A DNA stretch of 64,000 bases from Eumeta japonica (GCA_005406025.1 BGZK01000284.1:124001-188000); one strand, 5' to 3'. Counted from the first letter of the stretch, positions 37,001 to 48,144 are shown. Numbers and translations: made by a program. The notes: a model not told the origin generated them from the sequence alone.

Positions 37001-37440
37001 TTGTACTATCTAAAAAAATATGGGTAAATACAAAAGTGCGCGCTGCTAAGTTATTTATAAATTATATCGTAAAATAGCAATTTATAGTTAAAAAAAAATG
37101 AAATTATAATTAAAGAAGTAAAATAAAAAAAATATATAATAATTAAAAATTACTATTCAATTTGCTTGCAGCAACACCTTAGACATTACAAGAAAAACAA
37201 AATTAGAAAACTAAATAAATATATTTTTAAATACTAGGCTCTATTTACTCATACGGTTAAGGATATTGAGACACTATAGTCCAAATCTTTTCGTTTCGAT
37301 GGATAAGATACATTTATTTGTTTTAAGTTTATTATAGAAAAAAAAAGAGACGAATACGAAAGAGCTCATATTCAATAGGTTGTTATTTCTCATGGATACG
37401 GTTATATAAAATAATAAATCAAGTAACTTAATAAAACCCT
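34005..37440. other. Unassigned AT-rich DNA
   Basis: No gene. Inspected frames, for example 35170-35361 and 36270-36506, have no recognisable motif. A CpG-richer patch at about 36600-36850 (aaacgcgcgtgccggcccgg, gccgtgccggccgc) resembles the other short GC islands and may be conserved non-coding DNA. Confidence 0.35.
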
Positions 37441-37443
37441 AAG

Positions 37444-37476
37444 AGCTAATCATGATTTATGTAATCATGATTAGCT
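37444..37476. repeat. Perfect 14-bp inverted repeat, 5-nt loop
   Basis: agctaatcatgatt, loop tatgt, then aatcatgattagct. It is one of several tight, near-perfect stem-loops in the window. No T-tract or gene context points to a terminator. Confidence 0.9.
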
Positions 37477-39385
37477 ATTAGGACCAACCAGACGACGGCC
37501 CAAACAATATTTGTTCAATGAGATTTATTGTTATATTTATCTCTTGTGAGAAACTTGAAATGATATATAGTCTTAACAATAAGGATTCTTCTTCGTAGTT
37601 GTTTACTTATTAAACCATATAAGTATATTATATTATTAGTAACAATGAGTAAAATTGAGTAGGCTTCTTGTTTTCTGTCGACCGACCGTAATACAGCTGT
37701 GGCGTACAACAATAACCTACTAAGTACATAACACAAAAAAAAAAATTAAGTTGTGTAACGAATACCTACCTATGCATTATTTACTGACAATAAATCAACG
37801 CTATTTAAACCGACGGATTTACAAATTGGAGAGTTAAAAGATAATTATCCACTTACGAAACCGTTAAATATTTTTCGTGGGCACCACAAAAGACGTAGAA
37901 AATACAGCGATCGATTTGTGTCGCTCGCGAAACTGCAGGCGACCGCCATTCGAAATGTACTTATGTAGATGTACAAGCCGCCTGATGAGCCATCGCCGGG
38001 ACGGGGGTAGAATATCTATTACGTCTACAACAAAAGGGTATTAAGGCATAACACGCTGGCCAAGGGCGCTTTGGACACTTTGCCACGTCGCTGAGGATTT
38101 CGTTGAACATTCCTCGGCACGCGGACCTAACGGATGTTCATAATTAGCATTAGAACAAGTTATGTGTGCATTATGCAGCTAGATTATCTATAGATCCATG
38201 AACACGCCACGGACGGCTTAATGTGCTATGTCAGGCTATCGAACGAGGGACGTGTTTGACTGAAATCTTCATTTTTACGCCAATCATCGACATCTGATTT
38301 TGTTTGACGTCGAACGATGCTGTAGAGTCGACTAGACGGGAGTAAATCCCGCGCCTGTCTCGTCGTTGTATCGACCCCACATCGTAAATTTGAATAACAA
38401 CGTCAAGGTGTAACTTTCTAGGCGTAGCATTCGACTTAATGCTGATGACATGCGCATGGTTGCGACAACTTATCGTCATTGTGATCACGGATTGACGTTG
38501 AAAAGACATCAATTTTTTGTCATAGTGTTTTAAATTCATATTGACAACTTCAGAATAAATGACAATTGACTTGAAGATAATTTAGCATGTGTCAAAAACT
38601 AAACCGATATATCACTCGTAATAGAGTAGTATACGAGAATTATTGATTACCTACAAATATACAATTATACTATTTGATGATGTAGGATACTTAATAAAGT
38701 GGTTGAGACGCATTAAGATATTCACTTAAAATGTAGATTCAGCATGTCTGCATTATAAATTTTGTAGAAGCTACCCATACTAGAAAAATATTGTATTATT
38801 CATAATAATATGGCTCATAATTCAAACAACTATTTTTCAATAAAATTGTACTTAGTTACCAATTGGTGCGTCATTTTGTGGATAGTGAACGACTTATTTA
38901 TATATTTTAGGACAATAAATTGTTATGATACTCATTTAGTTACAAATATTAATGATAATGACAACAGTTTCCAAAATAAACTATTTTTTCGAGGCCAAAG
39001 TCAACCAATATCTAATCATAGGTTTGCTAATTTGCAATGTAATTATAATTGTAACTGTATATTTCGCCTAACTTCTGTAATTACAATCTAAATTACCTTT
39101 TTTAATTTTGAATTAAAATTTCACGATTCTAACAAAAACCGATGCGACGTTTAGAAATGAAAAGTAGACAGGTCAAGAGTTGTTTAAAAAAATTGACACA
39201 AGGAGCGATAGTATGATACAATAAGCAAGATATTCTGAAATATGTTAATGTCGAATGTATCGGTATTTTAAAACTGTATCAATATCGATATCGAGATATG
39301 TCTTGGTCTTATAAGCCGACGGTCACAAACACAGCCTTGCCAAGCTGAAATTAATTTTAGATAATGATTCTTTTTTTTTTATCAT
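37477..39385. other. Unassigned DNA
   Basis: A 102-codon minus frame (38539-38231) has a balanced residue mix, but I recognise no motif and see no splice signals. A patch near 37975-38000 (aagccgcctgatgagccatc) resembles part of a dispersed lepidopteran repeat. Confidence 0.3.
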
Positions 39386-39391
39386 CCGAAA

Positions 39392-39529
39392 ATGCCCGCT
39401 GATCAACCTACACGTTCACACGCACCCACAAACCGCCCGCAGCCTGGTGCCGCCACATCCCACACCGCCGCACACGAAGTCCCGTCTACGCAGACGCAAA
39501 CGTGCGAAAGACTAGACAGAAACAAATGA
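39392..39529 (+). CDS. Small Pro/Thr/His-rich open frame, possible retroelement ORF1 start
   Basis: A 45-codon frame from ATG 39392 to TGA 39529, GC-rich and CpG-poor, directly after a T-tract (attcttttttttttatcatcc). The product starts MPADQPTRSHAPTNRPQPGA and is rich in Pro, Thr, His and Ala, unlike chance AT-rich frames. Such low-complexity N-termini occur at the start of non-LTR ORF1 proteins, but no other part of such an element follows. Low support: it may be a fragment or chance. Confidence 0.2.
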   Translation: MPADQPTRSHAPTNRPQPGAATSHTAAHEVPSTQTQTCERLDRNK

Positions 39530-39749
39530 GCACGGCTATCAAATAAATACAAAGATAACGACTGTCATTTTTCACGGTTAACATTACGCGTATCCGGTGC
39601 ACATGAAGCATCAGCCTTGTAAATTAACTAATTTTCTTCCACATCTCCGATAGTAAACAAACGCCTAACGATAGCTTTCGCTTAGGAAGTAATGAATCCG
39701 GGTTAAGCGAATTTTAATATGTATTTATTAGCAAGATTTTAGTTTCGGC

Positions 39750-40030
39750 CGAAGATTAATGCGCCGCTGCGTAACACAATTACCGAGGCCGTCCGTCGGC
39801 CTGTCCCGCGCCGCTTTTAAATACAACGCCGCCTCGATATTAATCTCGGATATTACAAATGCTCCGTGGAGTGAAATATTTTCAGTCGGAATTCGTATAA
39901 TTCGGTGTAAAGTTTTGAGGTGTAAGGGAGTTTATTTTCCCAACTCGTCTAACTTCAGTTTTTATTCGTTTCGCGTCGAAAGTTTCGACGTCCGCACAAT
40001 TAGTTAGGGAAAATTCGATGACTAACCGGG
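39750..40030. promoter_or_regulatory. CpG-rich island with TAAT cores
   Basis: Alternating CpG blocks (gcgccgctgcg, gaggccgtccgtcggcctg, ccgcgccgc) and AT cores (gattaatg, cgatattaatctcg). Similar in style to 1689-1930. Probably conserved non-coding DNA rather than an exon; an 82-codon frame across it has no motif. Confidence 0.25.
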
Positions 40031-40074
40031 CACGTCGGGTGTTGTGTGGAGACACGCCTTGATTTATATTAATA

Positions 40075-40170
40075 GCATACGTCGAACGGAGGGACTTGAA
40101 CCTACGGCCCTCACAACGCTGACCCGGTGCGTGACGACGCGACAGCTGCGTCCAACACCGGTAGCTTAAA
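40075..40170 (-). mobile_element. Possible tRNA-derived SINE fragment
   Basis: On the minus strand the sequence gtaggttcaagtccctccg contains GGTTCAAGTCC, a full match to the pol III B-box consensus GGTTCRANTCC. The region 5' of it on that strand (gcagctgtcgcgtcgtcacg, accgggtcagcgttgtgagg) is GC-rich but has no clean A box, and I cannot fold a tRNA cloverleaf from it. Best read as a decayed tRNA-derived SINE or tRNA pseudogene. Confidence 0.35.
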
Positions 40171-40322
40171 GTGATCTCGGGTGTGAAGGGCGAATGGTTT
40201 GATGCAATTTTAAGGCATCAAGTGTTCGAACCCTTTGCCTTCTTCGAAAGGGTTGCTGTTTACCGTGCTCGAAGGAAATTCTCTCACTGCCGCGGTATAA
40301 GAAATAGCTTCGCACTATGGGG

Positions 40323-40384
40323 ACTGACTCATGACTGTTGACTTATGACTGATGACTGATGACTTATGACTGATGACTGCTGAT
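40323..40384. repeat. TGACTGA-type minisatellite
   Basis: About eight irregular units of tgactga / tgactca / tgactta (for example gactgatgactgatgact) in 60 bp. One unit, TGACTCA at 40325-40331, equals the AP-1 consensus. Confidence 0.9.
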
Positions 40385-40429
40385 GGCCGATGAACTGAGT
40401 ACTTTCTGGCTCAGCAATGAACACAATAT

Positions 40430-40511
40430 AACTCGCAAAAAAATGTAGTTTATTTGTAGTTTAAGTTTAACTAACTCGCGAAAAGATGTAGTTTATTTGT
40501 AGTTTAAATTT
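40430..40511. repeat. 43-bp tandem duplication
   Basis: Two units beginning aactcgc and sharing gatgtagtttatttgtagtt (unit 1 has aatgtag); period 43 bp, with only a few substitutions. No coding role is visible. Confidence 0.85.
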
Positions 40512-40681
40512 ATAATTTACTTAATTTAATTTATGGAATAGCTTGAATTCACCTCTGAAGAACACGGCCAAGACTAAAAGTTGATTTCCACGCCTATGTG
40601 TCTATATTCAACTAAACTGTTTAAACACAAATATTTGCTTCTATTTTTTCAAGAATAAACAGCAATTTTTGTTTGGCATTG

Positions 40682-41154
40682 TTTTGACGTGACAACGTCT
40701 TAAATTAGGTTGCGGCTGGGAATCACTTATGAAAAAGTGTAACGCTCGGTAACGTAACGATGAGTCACCGAACGAGAGAGAGGCCCGCCGAATGCCTTGC
40801 GTCTCTCTCCCACTCAACTATGATCGGTCTGCCGCGCGCGCAGTACTAGAGAATTAGTGCATAGCTTGCAAATGTATTGCAAGTTATTGTATGTATATTT
40901 GTATATAAATACGTATGTATGTGTAAGGTAAAAATAAAATTTTGTTAATATGAAATTCAGTGCGAGATTCTTTGTATAAATTAATGTTTTAAATATAATT
41001 CTTTGTATAAATAAATGTTTTAAATTGTTACTATTATTTCATCCTTCTTCCTACTATACGAATGAATATTCACATTAAAATGATTTTACCATTCAAAGTC
41101 GTTGTCACGTAAAACTTTCGCCCGTATACCGACTTTACAGGCAACCAAATTTTT
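40682..41154. repeat. Three-copy mosaic repeat, copy C
   Basis: Nearly identical over its whole length to copy B (22294-22769) and in the same orientation as A and B. Left end gttttgacgtgacaacgtct, right end ggcaaccaaattttt. The three flanks differ, so this is a transposed or dispersed element, not a segmental duplication. Confidence 0.85.
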
Positions 41155-41975
41155 CTTCAAATATTTTTTTATTCTTTTTTATTATACTGAGGCGGTAATA
41201 TAATGCAACGCATTAGTTCCTCAAAATCCACTAAAATATTTAAACAATGATGACTTAAATTCTTCTTATTTTCACAATAATTTATGTAATATTATCTTAA
41301 TTTGAATATTGTTATCAATTAAAAATGTGATAGCGTCTAAAAATATTGTTGCAAAAATATTAAATAAAATAAAAATAACATATCAAAATATCTCCACGAT
41401 ATTAACAATATAGGATCCCATTTTTTTAAATTAAAATGTGGGGGCTTAAAATTGAAACGTGGGAGCTACAAAATCTTTAAATTTTGGGTGGTTGGACTTT
41501 TCTTAGAATTTTTATTTATAAACTTGTTTACAATTAAATACGCCAATGAGAAATCAATTAATATCTAAAAAAACATGGCTTAAGGATGTATATACAGGCA
41601 AATGGTGATTAGGAGTCAATTTTCCTGCTAACAACTTAAATTTTTTATAAGTATATTGCTATCAAATGAAGTGTTCTAGTAGTTTACTACTACTTTGTCG
41701 TGACGCTAAGTTGCTTGAAAAGTTGAATACATACCTTATATTTTCATTTTAGATTCCTAAGTCTTTTATTTAAATCTACGAAGACCGACTATCGTAGAAA
41801 GTAACAATATATAGATTAAAATATCAAAGACAAAATGAGCATTTGAGACGCCATTAGACGTCAAGGCTAATGAACGCTTCACGCCATAGGCATAAATTCC
41901 GCGACCCTATCTCAAATCACAAAAGCCTAGTAGTGTATCAAGCAGTGTATTTTTCTTGTATTTTTTTACTAAATT
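41155..41975. other. Unassigned AT-rich DNA
   Basis: No gene or repeat recognised. Confidence 0.4.
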
Positions 41976-41981
41976 TTTCGT

Positions 41982-42039
41982 TTCGTTCGATAGTCATAGA
42001 CAAAGAGTTTATCCTATTTGTCGATGACTATCGAACGAA
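41982..42039 (+). ncRNA. Hairpin of pre-miRNA-like size, unproven
   Basis: Arms of 23 nt (ttcgttcgatagtcatagac... and ...gtcgatgactatcgaacgaa) pair with a single mismatch around a 12-nt loop (gagtttatccta). Lower-stem pairing beyond the arms is weak. The size of arm and loop falls near that of an insect pre-miRNA, but it could equally be a MITE core or an inverted duplication. I do not recognise the arm as a known miRNA. The + strand is given by convention only, since both transcripts would fold. Confidence 0.25.
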
Positions 42040-44810
42040 TCAATGAGTAGCTTACGATAATAAAATATTCATCCGAAGTCTGGTAATTGTTACTACAAAA
42101 ATATTATTTTCTTGTAAATAATATTTGAAATAAAAATATTATTTATATGCTGTCATTCATTTCCCAGACGGACATGTAGAAGGCAAAGAACTTCACGTCG
42201 TATCATCTTTAAATGTCTCTCCTAAATTGACACTTGCTTAGGTGTACGATATCTGTCAATCCTCTCGAATCAATACTCATTTTTTTTTATTGAGATTCGT
42301 AGTGGAGGGGCAGATTCGTGGGTCAACGGTGAGTTGCATGTTGCATGTCAATGCACGTTGCAGGCGAGCGTCTCTCCTACATCACTGATATATATCAAAC
42401 GTTTTACGCCAACTTGTCGGTATCAGGTAATTCTTTATATGCAATATTGCCATAACTTCCATCATACAAATTCGTTTTATAGATTTCTATCGTCTATTTG
42501 CACCTTGATATTCTCCATAAAGCCAAACTGCCTTCACATCCTTAATTCTATTCCAGTCCCTACATATTCATTACAATCACCTGTTAACTGTCATCGATAT
42601 TTCTATTAAAGTGTAGTAGTGTAGTACTTCACATGTAATAAACACAGATCCTACATTTACTACATCGATTCTACTTCCATGGTTCTTCTCCCACCATCAT
42701 ATCTTGGCGTGAGGACCGGAACCCGGTTTTGTATAGCCGAACGCATTTGTTTTGGGAGTTTCAACTCTTGCTGTACACGACAGCAATATTCGGCATAAAA
42801 ATACTCCACGTTTTCGAAATATTTTCACATTTTTTAAAAGCGATTCTAAAGGAATCTTTATCGAACTTCTTGCTTGGAAATCAAACTCGATACTTTATGC
42901 CAACTTCTTTTTCAGGTTACAAGAACCGGAACACAACTATTCTGTTTCAATAATAAGTTTCATGAGTTGGTGCAGCACTATTTATAACATAATGAGTATT
43001 ATTTATATTGAAATTTATATAAGTATATCTTATGGTAATTTTCTCTATGATATATTTATCCCTCGGGAATTTAGAGAGGCGCTTTAGCTTTTACCACACT
43101 TAATTTACTTTTTGCGTGGAAAAAATGTATTTCCTCTTTGTTTATAGAACTGGAAAGCTTAGGAGATTCTTATTTGTCCATCTTGTTTTCCGAAAAATGA
43201 GTATAAATTGTTCAGTTTTATGACTGAATCGAAGCGTAAAGAATTATTGATACAAGTTACTAAATGAATTTCTATATCCATTTAGGGAACATTATGGAGA
43301 TTTTCTGAAATAATTTCTAAAATTATGAGAAATATTACAAATTATGTTCACACACAAACATATATACATTCTTGAAATGATTATATGTGATTGGAATTCC
43401 TAGGACAGTACATTGTCTGGTAACAACTGTCTAAACGTTCAGTAACAAGGATATTGAATGTCATCATTAAAGACATTTTTGCGCGTTACACGCTCGTAAA
43501 TAATACATACTTTTTTTCTTTTCACAGGAATAATTGATATTTGACTGTTGCTGTGAAATGAAGTATATGTATGTAGGTCGAGACAGATGGTTAAACTTAT
43601 GGCATATAAAATAAATATTAAGGAGCACCTTCGATATATATAGAGACAGTGCGTGTACAGCTCATTCGCTATCGAAACTTTATGTGCGATCCGAATTTCT
43701 GTCGCAATCTATGCAAGTTTAATGCAAATTGGAAAAGTTGTTCAGCCATGAAAGTGGGTTGAGCTAAAACTACTTATTTTTGCATTACCTCCATGAATTC
43801 TAAAAACTTCTAGGGAGGTATCGACATAGAAATTATCTTTATTTAACCTGTGATATTATAACTGAACAACGTAAGATATATATATATTGTAGTAGCATGG
43901 TCGCGGGTTCGCGTTCAATTTAAAATTAGAGTAGAATAGAACATTCGAATCCGAGCTCGCGCACAACAATTGAGTAGGACTAGAGAGAAGTACAGAGAAA
44001 AGGGACGAGGGCTGATGCCCGAGTTTACAAGTTTCATAGTGATAAAGAGTGAATTGTTATAATAAGTTAATAAGTAAAAGTTTAGAAATAATAGAAGGGA
44101 AGATTGAAGAACTGATCAATAAACATATCGATCTCGAAGGAAGATACTCTTTCATTTCGAATACTCAAATCTTTGGTCTTCTTCTTAGGAGATATACCTC
44201 TCGTCGAGTCATAAAAGCTTTACAATATATACAATGATTAATAAAATGTAAAAGACAAGAGCAGTTCAGGGCGTGCTATTTTTACTATTATCAACTTTGA
44301 GCAAATAGCTCAATCTTGTTTAATGTATCTTTTATTTTAAGTATAATTAAAAAAAATGTAATGAATACTACCGATAAATAAAGAATAAATATTATTATCA
44401 AGCGTATACAATAACTTTAAAGAAAACCAAATAATCATTAGTATTTTTGATATAAAATGTTCATAATCCATTATTCTTGTTACTTTAACCTTTCAAGCAT
44501 AAACAAGAACTTCAGGGCAAAATACTATTAAAAAGTCTCTTTAGGCATTCGCTGAATACTTTGAAATGATAAAGATACGACGCAAAGATGTGAATAAGCC
44601 TGAGGCATTTAGCACATCAAAGGGTGTTAGGTATTAAGTAAACACCAAAAGTCTGTTAATACCGAACCCCTTGCGAATGATACGGAAGCAGGGAAACGCA
44701 CTTTATTTGCGCAGGCGTCTCCTCGTTTAAGAGTCGACGTACTGCCCCTGCAATATAGAACGCCATAAACAAATCTCTATTGCAATAGATTGTAAGATAA
44801 ATGCAATAGA
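42040..44810. other. Unassigned AT-rich DNA
   Basis: The longest frame, 42752-43087 plus (111 codons), is rich in Phe, Ile, Ser and Tyr and has no motif; I regard it as chance. A 62-codon frame at 44049-44237, after a mixed-composition stretch (43890-44040, gtcgcgggttcgcgttc), is also unrecognised. Nothing else is supported. Confidence 0.35.
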
Positions 44811-44813
44811 TTG

Positions 44814-44843
44814 ACTAAAGCTCTTTAACTATAGAGCTTTAGT
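44814..44843. repeat. Perfect 11-bp inverted repeat, 8-nt loop
   Basis: actaaagctct, loop ttaactat, agagctttagt. Confidence 0.85.
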
Positions 44844-45276
44844 AAATCATCTTAATGTTTATTTACAATTGTCTTGTAATATCGGCTGATCACTATTTGT
44901 TAATCTGGTCTCATTTGGAGAAGGACTTCATCTGTGAAAAATTCTGTGAAGGGTTCTTCTCAAGAAAAAAATCTAATTTTATTTAATATTTTATGTAAAT
45001 TTTATTAATTTTAAAATATGTACATTCGTACGAATAAATAACATTAGGAAAAGCAAACCAATATAAAATTATCGTATATTGGAAAAATTATTAGAAGAAA
45101 ATAAAAGGTTTATTATATTATTTCATTTATTTATTATATTCTGGCCTCACAAAGCGTTTTTTTTTTGTTTGGGCTTCATAATGAAATCGTTTTCACATTT
45201 TCCATAAGTCAGTAAAAATTATCCAAATGTCGTTTTCATAAGGAATCATTAAATTATATTAAAAAATCTTTTCTTT
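44844..45276. other. AT-rich DNA, possible 3' UTR of the minus-strand exon
   Basis: On the minus strand this follows the stop at 45277. A tandem AATAAATAAA-type poly(A) signal lies at about 45134-45125, roughly 145 nt after the stop, a fitting distance for a short 3' UTR. Confidence 0.3.
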
Positions 45277-45456
45277 CTACAATAATTTCAGGAAATCAGC
45301 CAACTTCCCCGCGTCCTTCCCAATTTGCCCTAATATCGTCCGATCGTCATCTTGTATGTAATCTTTGAAAACTGGTTTGGATTTATGAGTTTCCCATGTA
45401 TTAAATAAATTAAAAATATATGTTATAAAGTTTGTGGGCCTGCTTGAATCACGAGT
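45277..45456 (-). CDS. Candidate terminal coding exon, unrecognised
   Basis: On the minus strand an open frame of about 59 codons ends in TAG at 45279-45277. The product is well balanced and hydrophilic at its end: FNTWETHKSKPVFKDYIQDD followed by RTILGQIGKDAGKLADFLKL. Codon use is mixed (GAC, CTG, GGG, AAG, TAC), unlike the AT-driven chance frames nearby. An acceptor-like CAAGCAG lies at 45446-45440, which would open the exon at 45439. A poly(A) signal follows the stop by about 145 nt. I do not recognise the protein. On the opposite strand a good acceptor (tttctacaataatttcag, ending about 45290) precedes only short frames, so the minus strand is the better reading. It could be the last exon of a host gene or a retrocopy. 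Confidence 0.4.
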   Translation of the reverse strand, partial: TRDSSRPTNFITYIFNLFNTWETHKSKPVFKDYIQDDDRTILGQIGKDAGKLADFLKLL

Positions 45457-46570
45457 TCATATACGACAACGGCTAAATTACTTAGAGACGGGTAGTCTCC
45501 AAATGAATAAGGCAATATAATTTGAACAATGTAATGAAACATTCTTAATTATTAATAAGATAATACAAAACAGTGTAATTCCATCTTATTAATACAACAA
45601 TACAATTACATTTGCAACACAATGCAATCTCTTTTTAAGATTACACAATCAGACTAATAAGTCAAGAGCTAATATAATAAATAATGAGTATTATTGTATT
45701 AATATGTATTATAAATGACTATTATTGCCACATAAGTCTTACGCTGATATAAAGAGAACACTTTGGACTAAGAAAAATGAAAATAAAATTAATAAAAGTT
45801 GTCATGAATTTAAATCGCCAGTGTCGCCATAAAAAACATATAACCGGTTGCGTAATATGTGAAATTCCGAATTAATAAAAAAGTCAAAACAACTTAAAAA
45901 ATAAATAGACCATATAAGTTTACGCCGCGACATAAAAATATCCGAGCAGAAGAAAATTAATAGCGGCCATAAAAACGCCGCAAAAATTGAGTTAAAAAAA
46001 CAATAATTTTGTTTTGAGACACGTGAAAATGCTAATTTTTTATCCATTCCAAAACCGGTCGTTGTCTGACCAGAAAGAGGCTCCATGCTATTGCCTGTCA
46101 TTTAATGACGGGGCATTAAAACTTAGAAAAATGTTCAAGAGGACAGTCGTGGGATTCGATTCTGGTTAAGACAAAATATAAGTAAAAACGATTTTAATGT
46201 TTTTCTCGACCGATCTTAACAGATAAAGCGAAGAGATCTCGATTCGATTGTATTTGAGGCGCAACACATACAATATTCGCCTATAACATGTTTTAAAATT
46301 AATTTTATATGCTTAAATTAAATGACTTCGCTAGTAAAATGATGCCTGCGGGCGCAAGGGATGCTTCTTCTACTGTTCTTAGCGATTGAGACATGTTCGT
46401 GCTTCCAATCCGAAAGGAGATTTGTTATCAACAAAAACCGGCACAAATCACTGTAAATTATCCTATATTAAATTTATTATTTATAGTCTGACAAATGAGA
46501 CGCTTACTTAGGTCGTAAGACATGTTCGATTGTATTATCTAAATTATTTTTGCAAAATTGCATAGCCAAA
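45457..46570. other. Unassigned DNA; TAAT- and CpG-containing segment
   Basis: At 45800-46120 AT-rich sequence is mixed with gcggccataaaaacgccgc, aattaatag and aatgacggggcattaaa. A 99-codon minus frame across it is Phe/Ser/Leu-rich and probably chance. The segment looks like conserved regulatory DNA, not an exon (inference). Confidence 0.3.
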
Positions 46571-46650
46571 GGATGGTAGCGCCTGGGTATTTGTCGCGTC
46601 GCCTTCGAATCGAAAGGTGCCGGGTTCAAACCTCGGTAATGATCGAATCT
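46571..46650 (+). mobile_element. Possible tRNA-derived SINE 5' fragment
   Basis: ccgggttcaaacctcgg contains a near match to the pol III B box (GGTTCAAACCT against GGTTCRANTCC), preceded by tcgaatcgaaaggtg, the usual lead-in of lepidopteran SINE heads. An A-box-like ggatggtagcgcctggg lies about 50 bp upstream but is imperfect. The SINE body may continue to about 46790. Confidence 0.4.
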
Positions 46651-46816
46651 ACCCTGTTATTAAAGTAAACCAAGTTAAACCACTTAATAACGCGAAGGGT
46701 GCGTTAAGCCGTTCGCTCTGGACACTGTAGCCAGGCGGTCACGAATCGTACAAAAACTGACAAGAGGAATACAACCGTAATCCTTGCTGGCCCAGAGTAC
46801 AAGAATATTTAAGGGC

Positions 46817-47104
46817 TAAGGGAACATACCCATACTCCGTGACCCATACTTTACAATTTTTTACCGTCCTCCCATCGGTGACCAATCGTAGCATATGACA
46901 AGGAGCCCCCTTATGCCTCTAGCTTTCACGTAGTAATTTATAAATATGATTTTAAGTCTTTTTATTTGAATATATCTTGAAAACACGCGAGAATTCTCTG
47001 ACTACGTGACGAACCCTTAAGCCCCCACAGATCTGTGACCAATCGTTGTATTTTGAAGGCCTTCCCCCGTGAACTGGTCACGTAGTATGGGTATGTCCCT
47101 TAAG
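46817..47104. mobile_element. MITE with ~27-bp terminal inverted repeats
   Basis: Left end taagggaacatacccatact (then ccgtgac), right end the inverse, gtagtatgggtatgtccctt (preceded by gtcac), differing by one inserted A and one substitution. Internally a gtgaccaatcgt block occurs twice in direct orientation (about 46880 and 47036), each followed by a C-rich run. No coding capacity. I cannot assign the superfamily. Confidence 0.75.
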
Positions 47105-47540
47105 GCCTTCAACTGAAATAAAAAAAGTGTTTTTCTTATAACGATTAATGTGATGTATACAATTTTTTAACTCTAATATACACTTATAAAAAAAAATTAA
47201 AAATAGTCATCGCAAACTGCCGACAGAGGTGAAAACTTAAAGCTATGCGTTAACAGTGTTTTTTTTTTGGATCATCCAAATTAATTGTAATATCAAAAAT
47301 TGTAATGTTTAAATAGCATAAATTATAAATTAAAATCATTGACCTTAATTTGGTTTTTATATCTATTAGTGCTCTCTGCAATAATTACGGATATACTTAA
47401 ATGGTTTATTTATTGATAGAAATGCATGTTAGGCTGCGCAAGTCCAGTAAATTTAAAATAAAAGTTAATGCTCAACAAAATAGCAATAAAAGTTAATTCG
47501 TATGTTAACATCAGCATGTCGGTGATGCGAACTAAGAAGA
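47105..47540. other. Unassigned AT-rich DNA
   Basis: No supported feature. Confidence 0.4.
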
Positions 47541-47543
47541 TTT

Positions 47544-47596
47544 TACCCATATGGGTAGGCACGTCGGGCGATTATATAATCGCCCGACGTGCCTAC
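47544..47596. repeat. Perfect 42-bp palindrome adjoining a 14-bp palindrome
   Basis: 47555-47596 is an exact palindrome with no spacer: arms of 21 bp (gtaggcacgtcgggcgatta + t, then its exact inverse). It overlaps by three bases a second perfect palindrome, tacccatatgggta, at 47544-47557. The arms are GC-rich in AT-rich surroundings. Confidence 0.95.
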
Positions 47597-48000
47597 AGAA
47601 GTTTTCATTTCAATAAATGTAAATTTGTATACTAATATTCAAATTAAAAAATTGAAGGTTTACAATTAAAAAAATATGTATATCGCGATTGTATTACATT
47701 TAAAAACAAGTTTTTCCCATACACGAATAATCTTCATATATACTGTCAACAAGCGTGGTCCGAGGGTATGGAGGAGATATCATGTGGGTCACGACTCACG
47801 ACCCCCCTATATCGCACTCACACTAGTTTTCAAACTGACAAACGTCTTAAAGATCAAAAAATTACTGAAATTTGAAAAACTTATTGGTAAATAAACAAGT
47901 AAATCAAAAATAGGTATTCAAAATATGTGAAAAAAATAAATGTTTCAAAAAAAAATTAAAAACCACATTCAAAACTCTGGTTAAATAATTGTTTAAACAG

Positions 48001-48034
48001 ACTCCAAAAATAACTGATTCGTTATTTTTGGAGT
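48001..48034. repeat. Perfect 14-bp inverted repeat, 6-nt loop
   Basis: actccaaaaataac, loop tgattc, gttatttttggagt. Confidence 0.9.
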
Positions 48035-48144
48035 TAGTTCCAGCTGAAGATAAATCAGAAACAATTATGTTTCCTCAGAAGATCTCCTTTGCAGTTCAAT
48101 ATTTAGTCAAAAATAAATGTTTCATATTCATGTTTCTAAATTAT

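Noticed and set aside
37444..37476. Rho-independent type terminator
   Set aside because: The genome is eukaryotic, no gene lies upstream, and no T-tract follows the stem.
39392..39529. Secreted or antimicrobial peptide gene
   Set aside because: The 45-residue product has no hydrophobic signal segment and no Cys pattern.
40075..40170. Functional tRNA gene on the minus strand
   Set aside because: It has a good B box but no acceptor stem, anticodon arm or clean A box, so it was kept only as a possible SINE or tRNA relic.
42752..43087. 111-codon plus-strand frame
   Set aside because: It is Phe/Ile/Ser/Tyr-rich, follows the AT bias, and has no motif. A frame of this length is expected by chance in 64 kb.
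43889..43975. Short LTR-like unit starting TGT and ending ACA
   Set aside because: No second copy, no primer-binding site and no gag or pol nearby.
45802..46101. 99-codon minus-strand frame
   Set aside because: Phe/Ser-rich and without motif. It lies across a segment that looks like regulatory DNA with TAAT cores.
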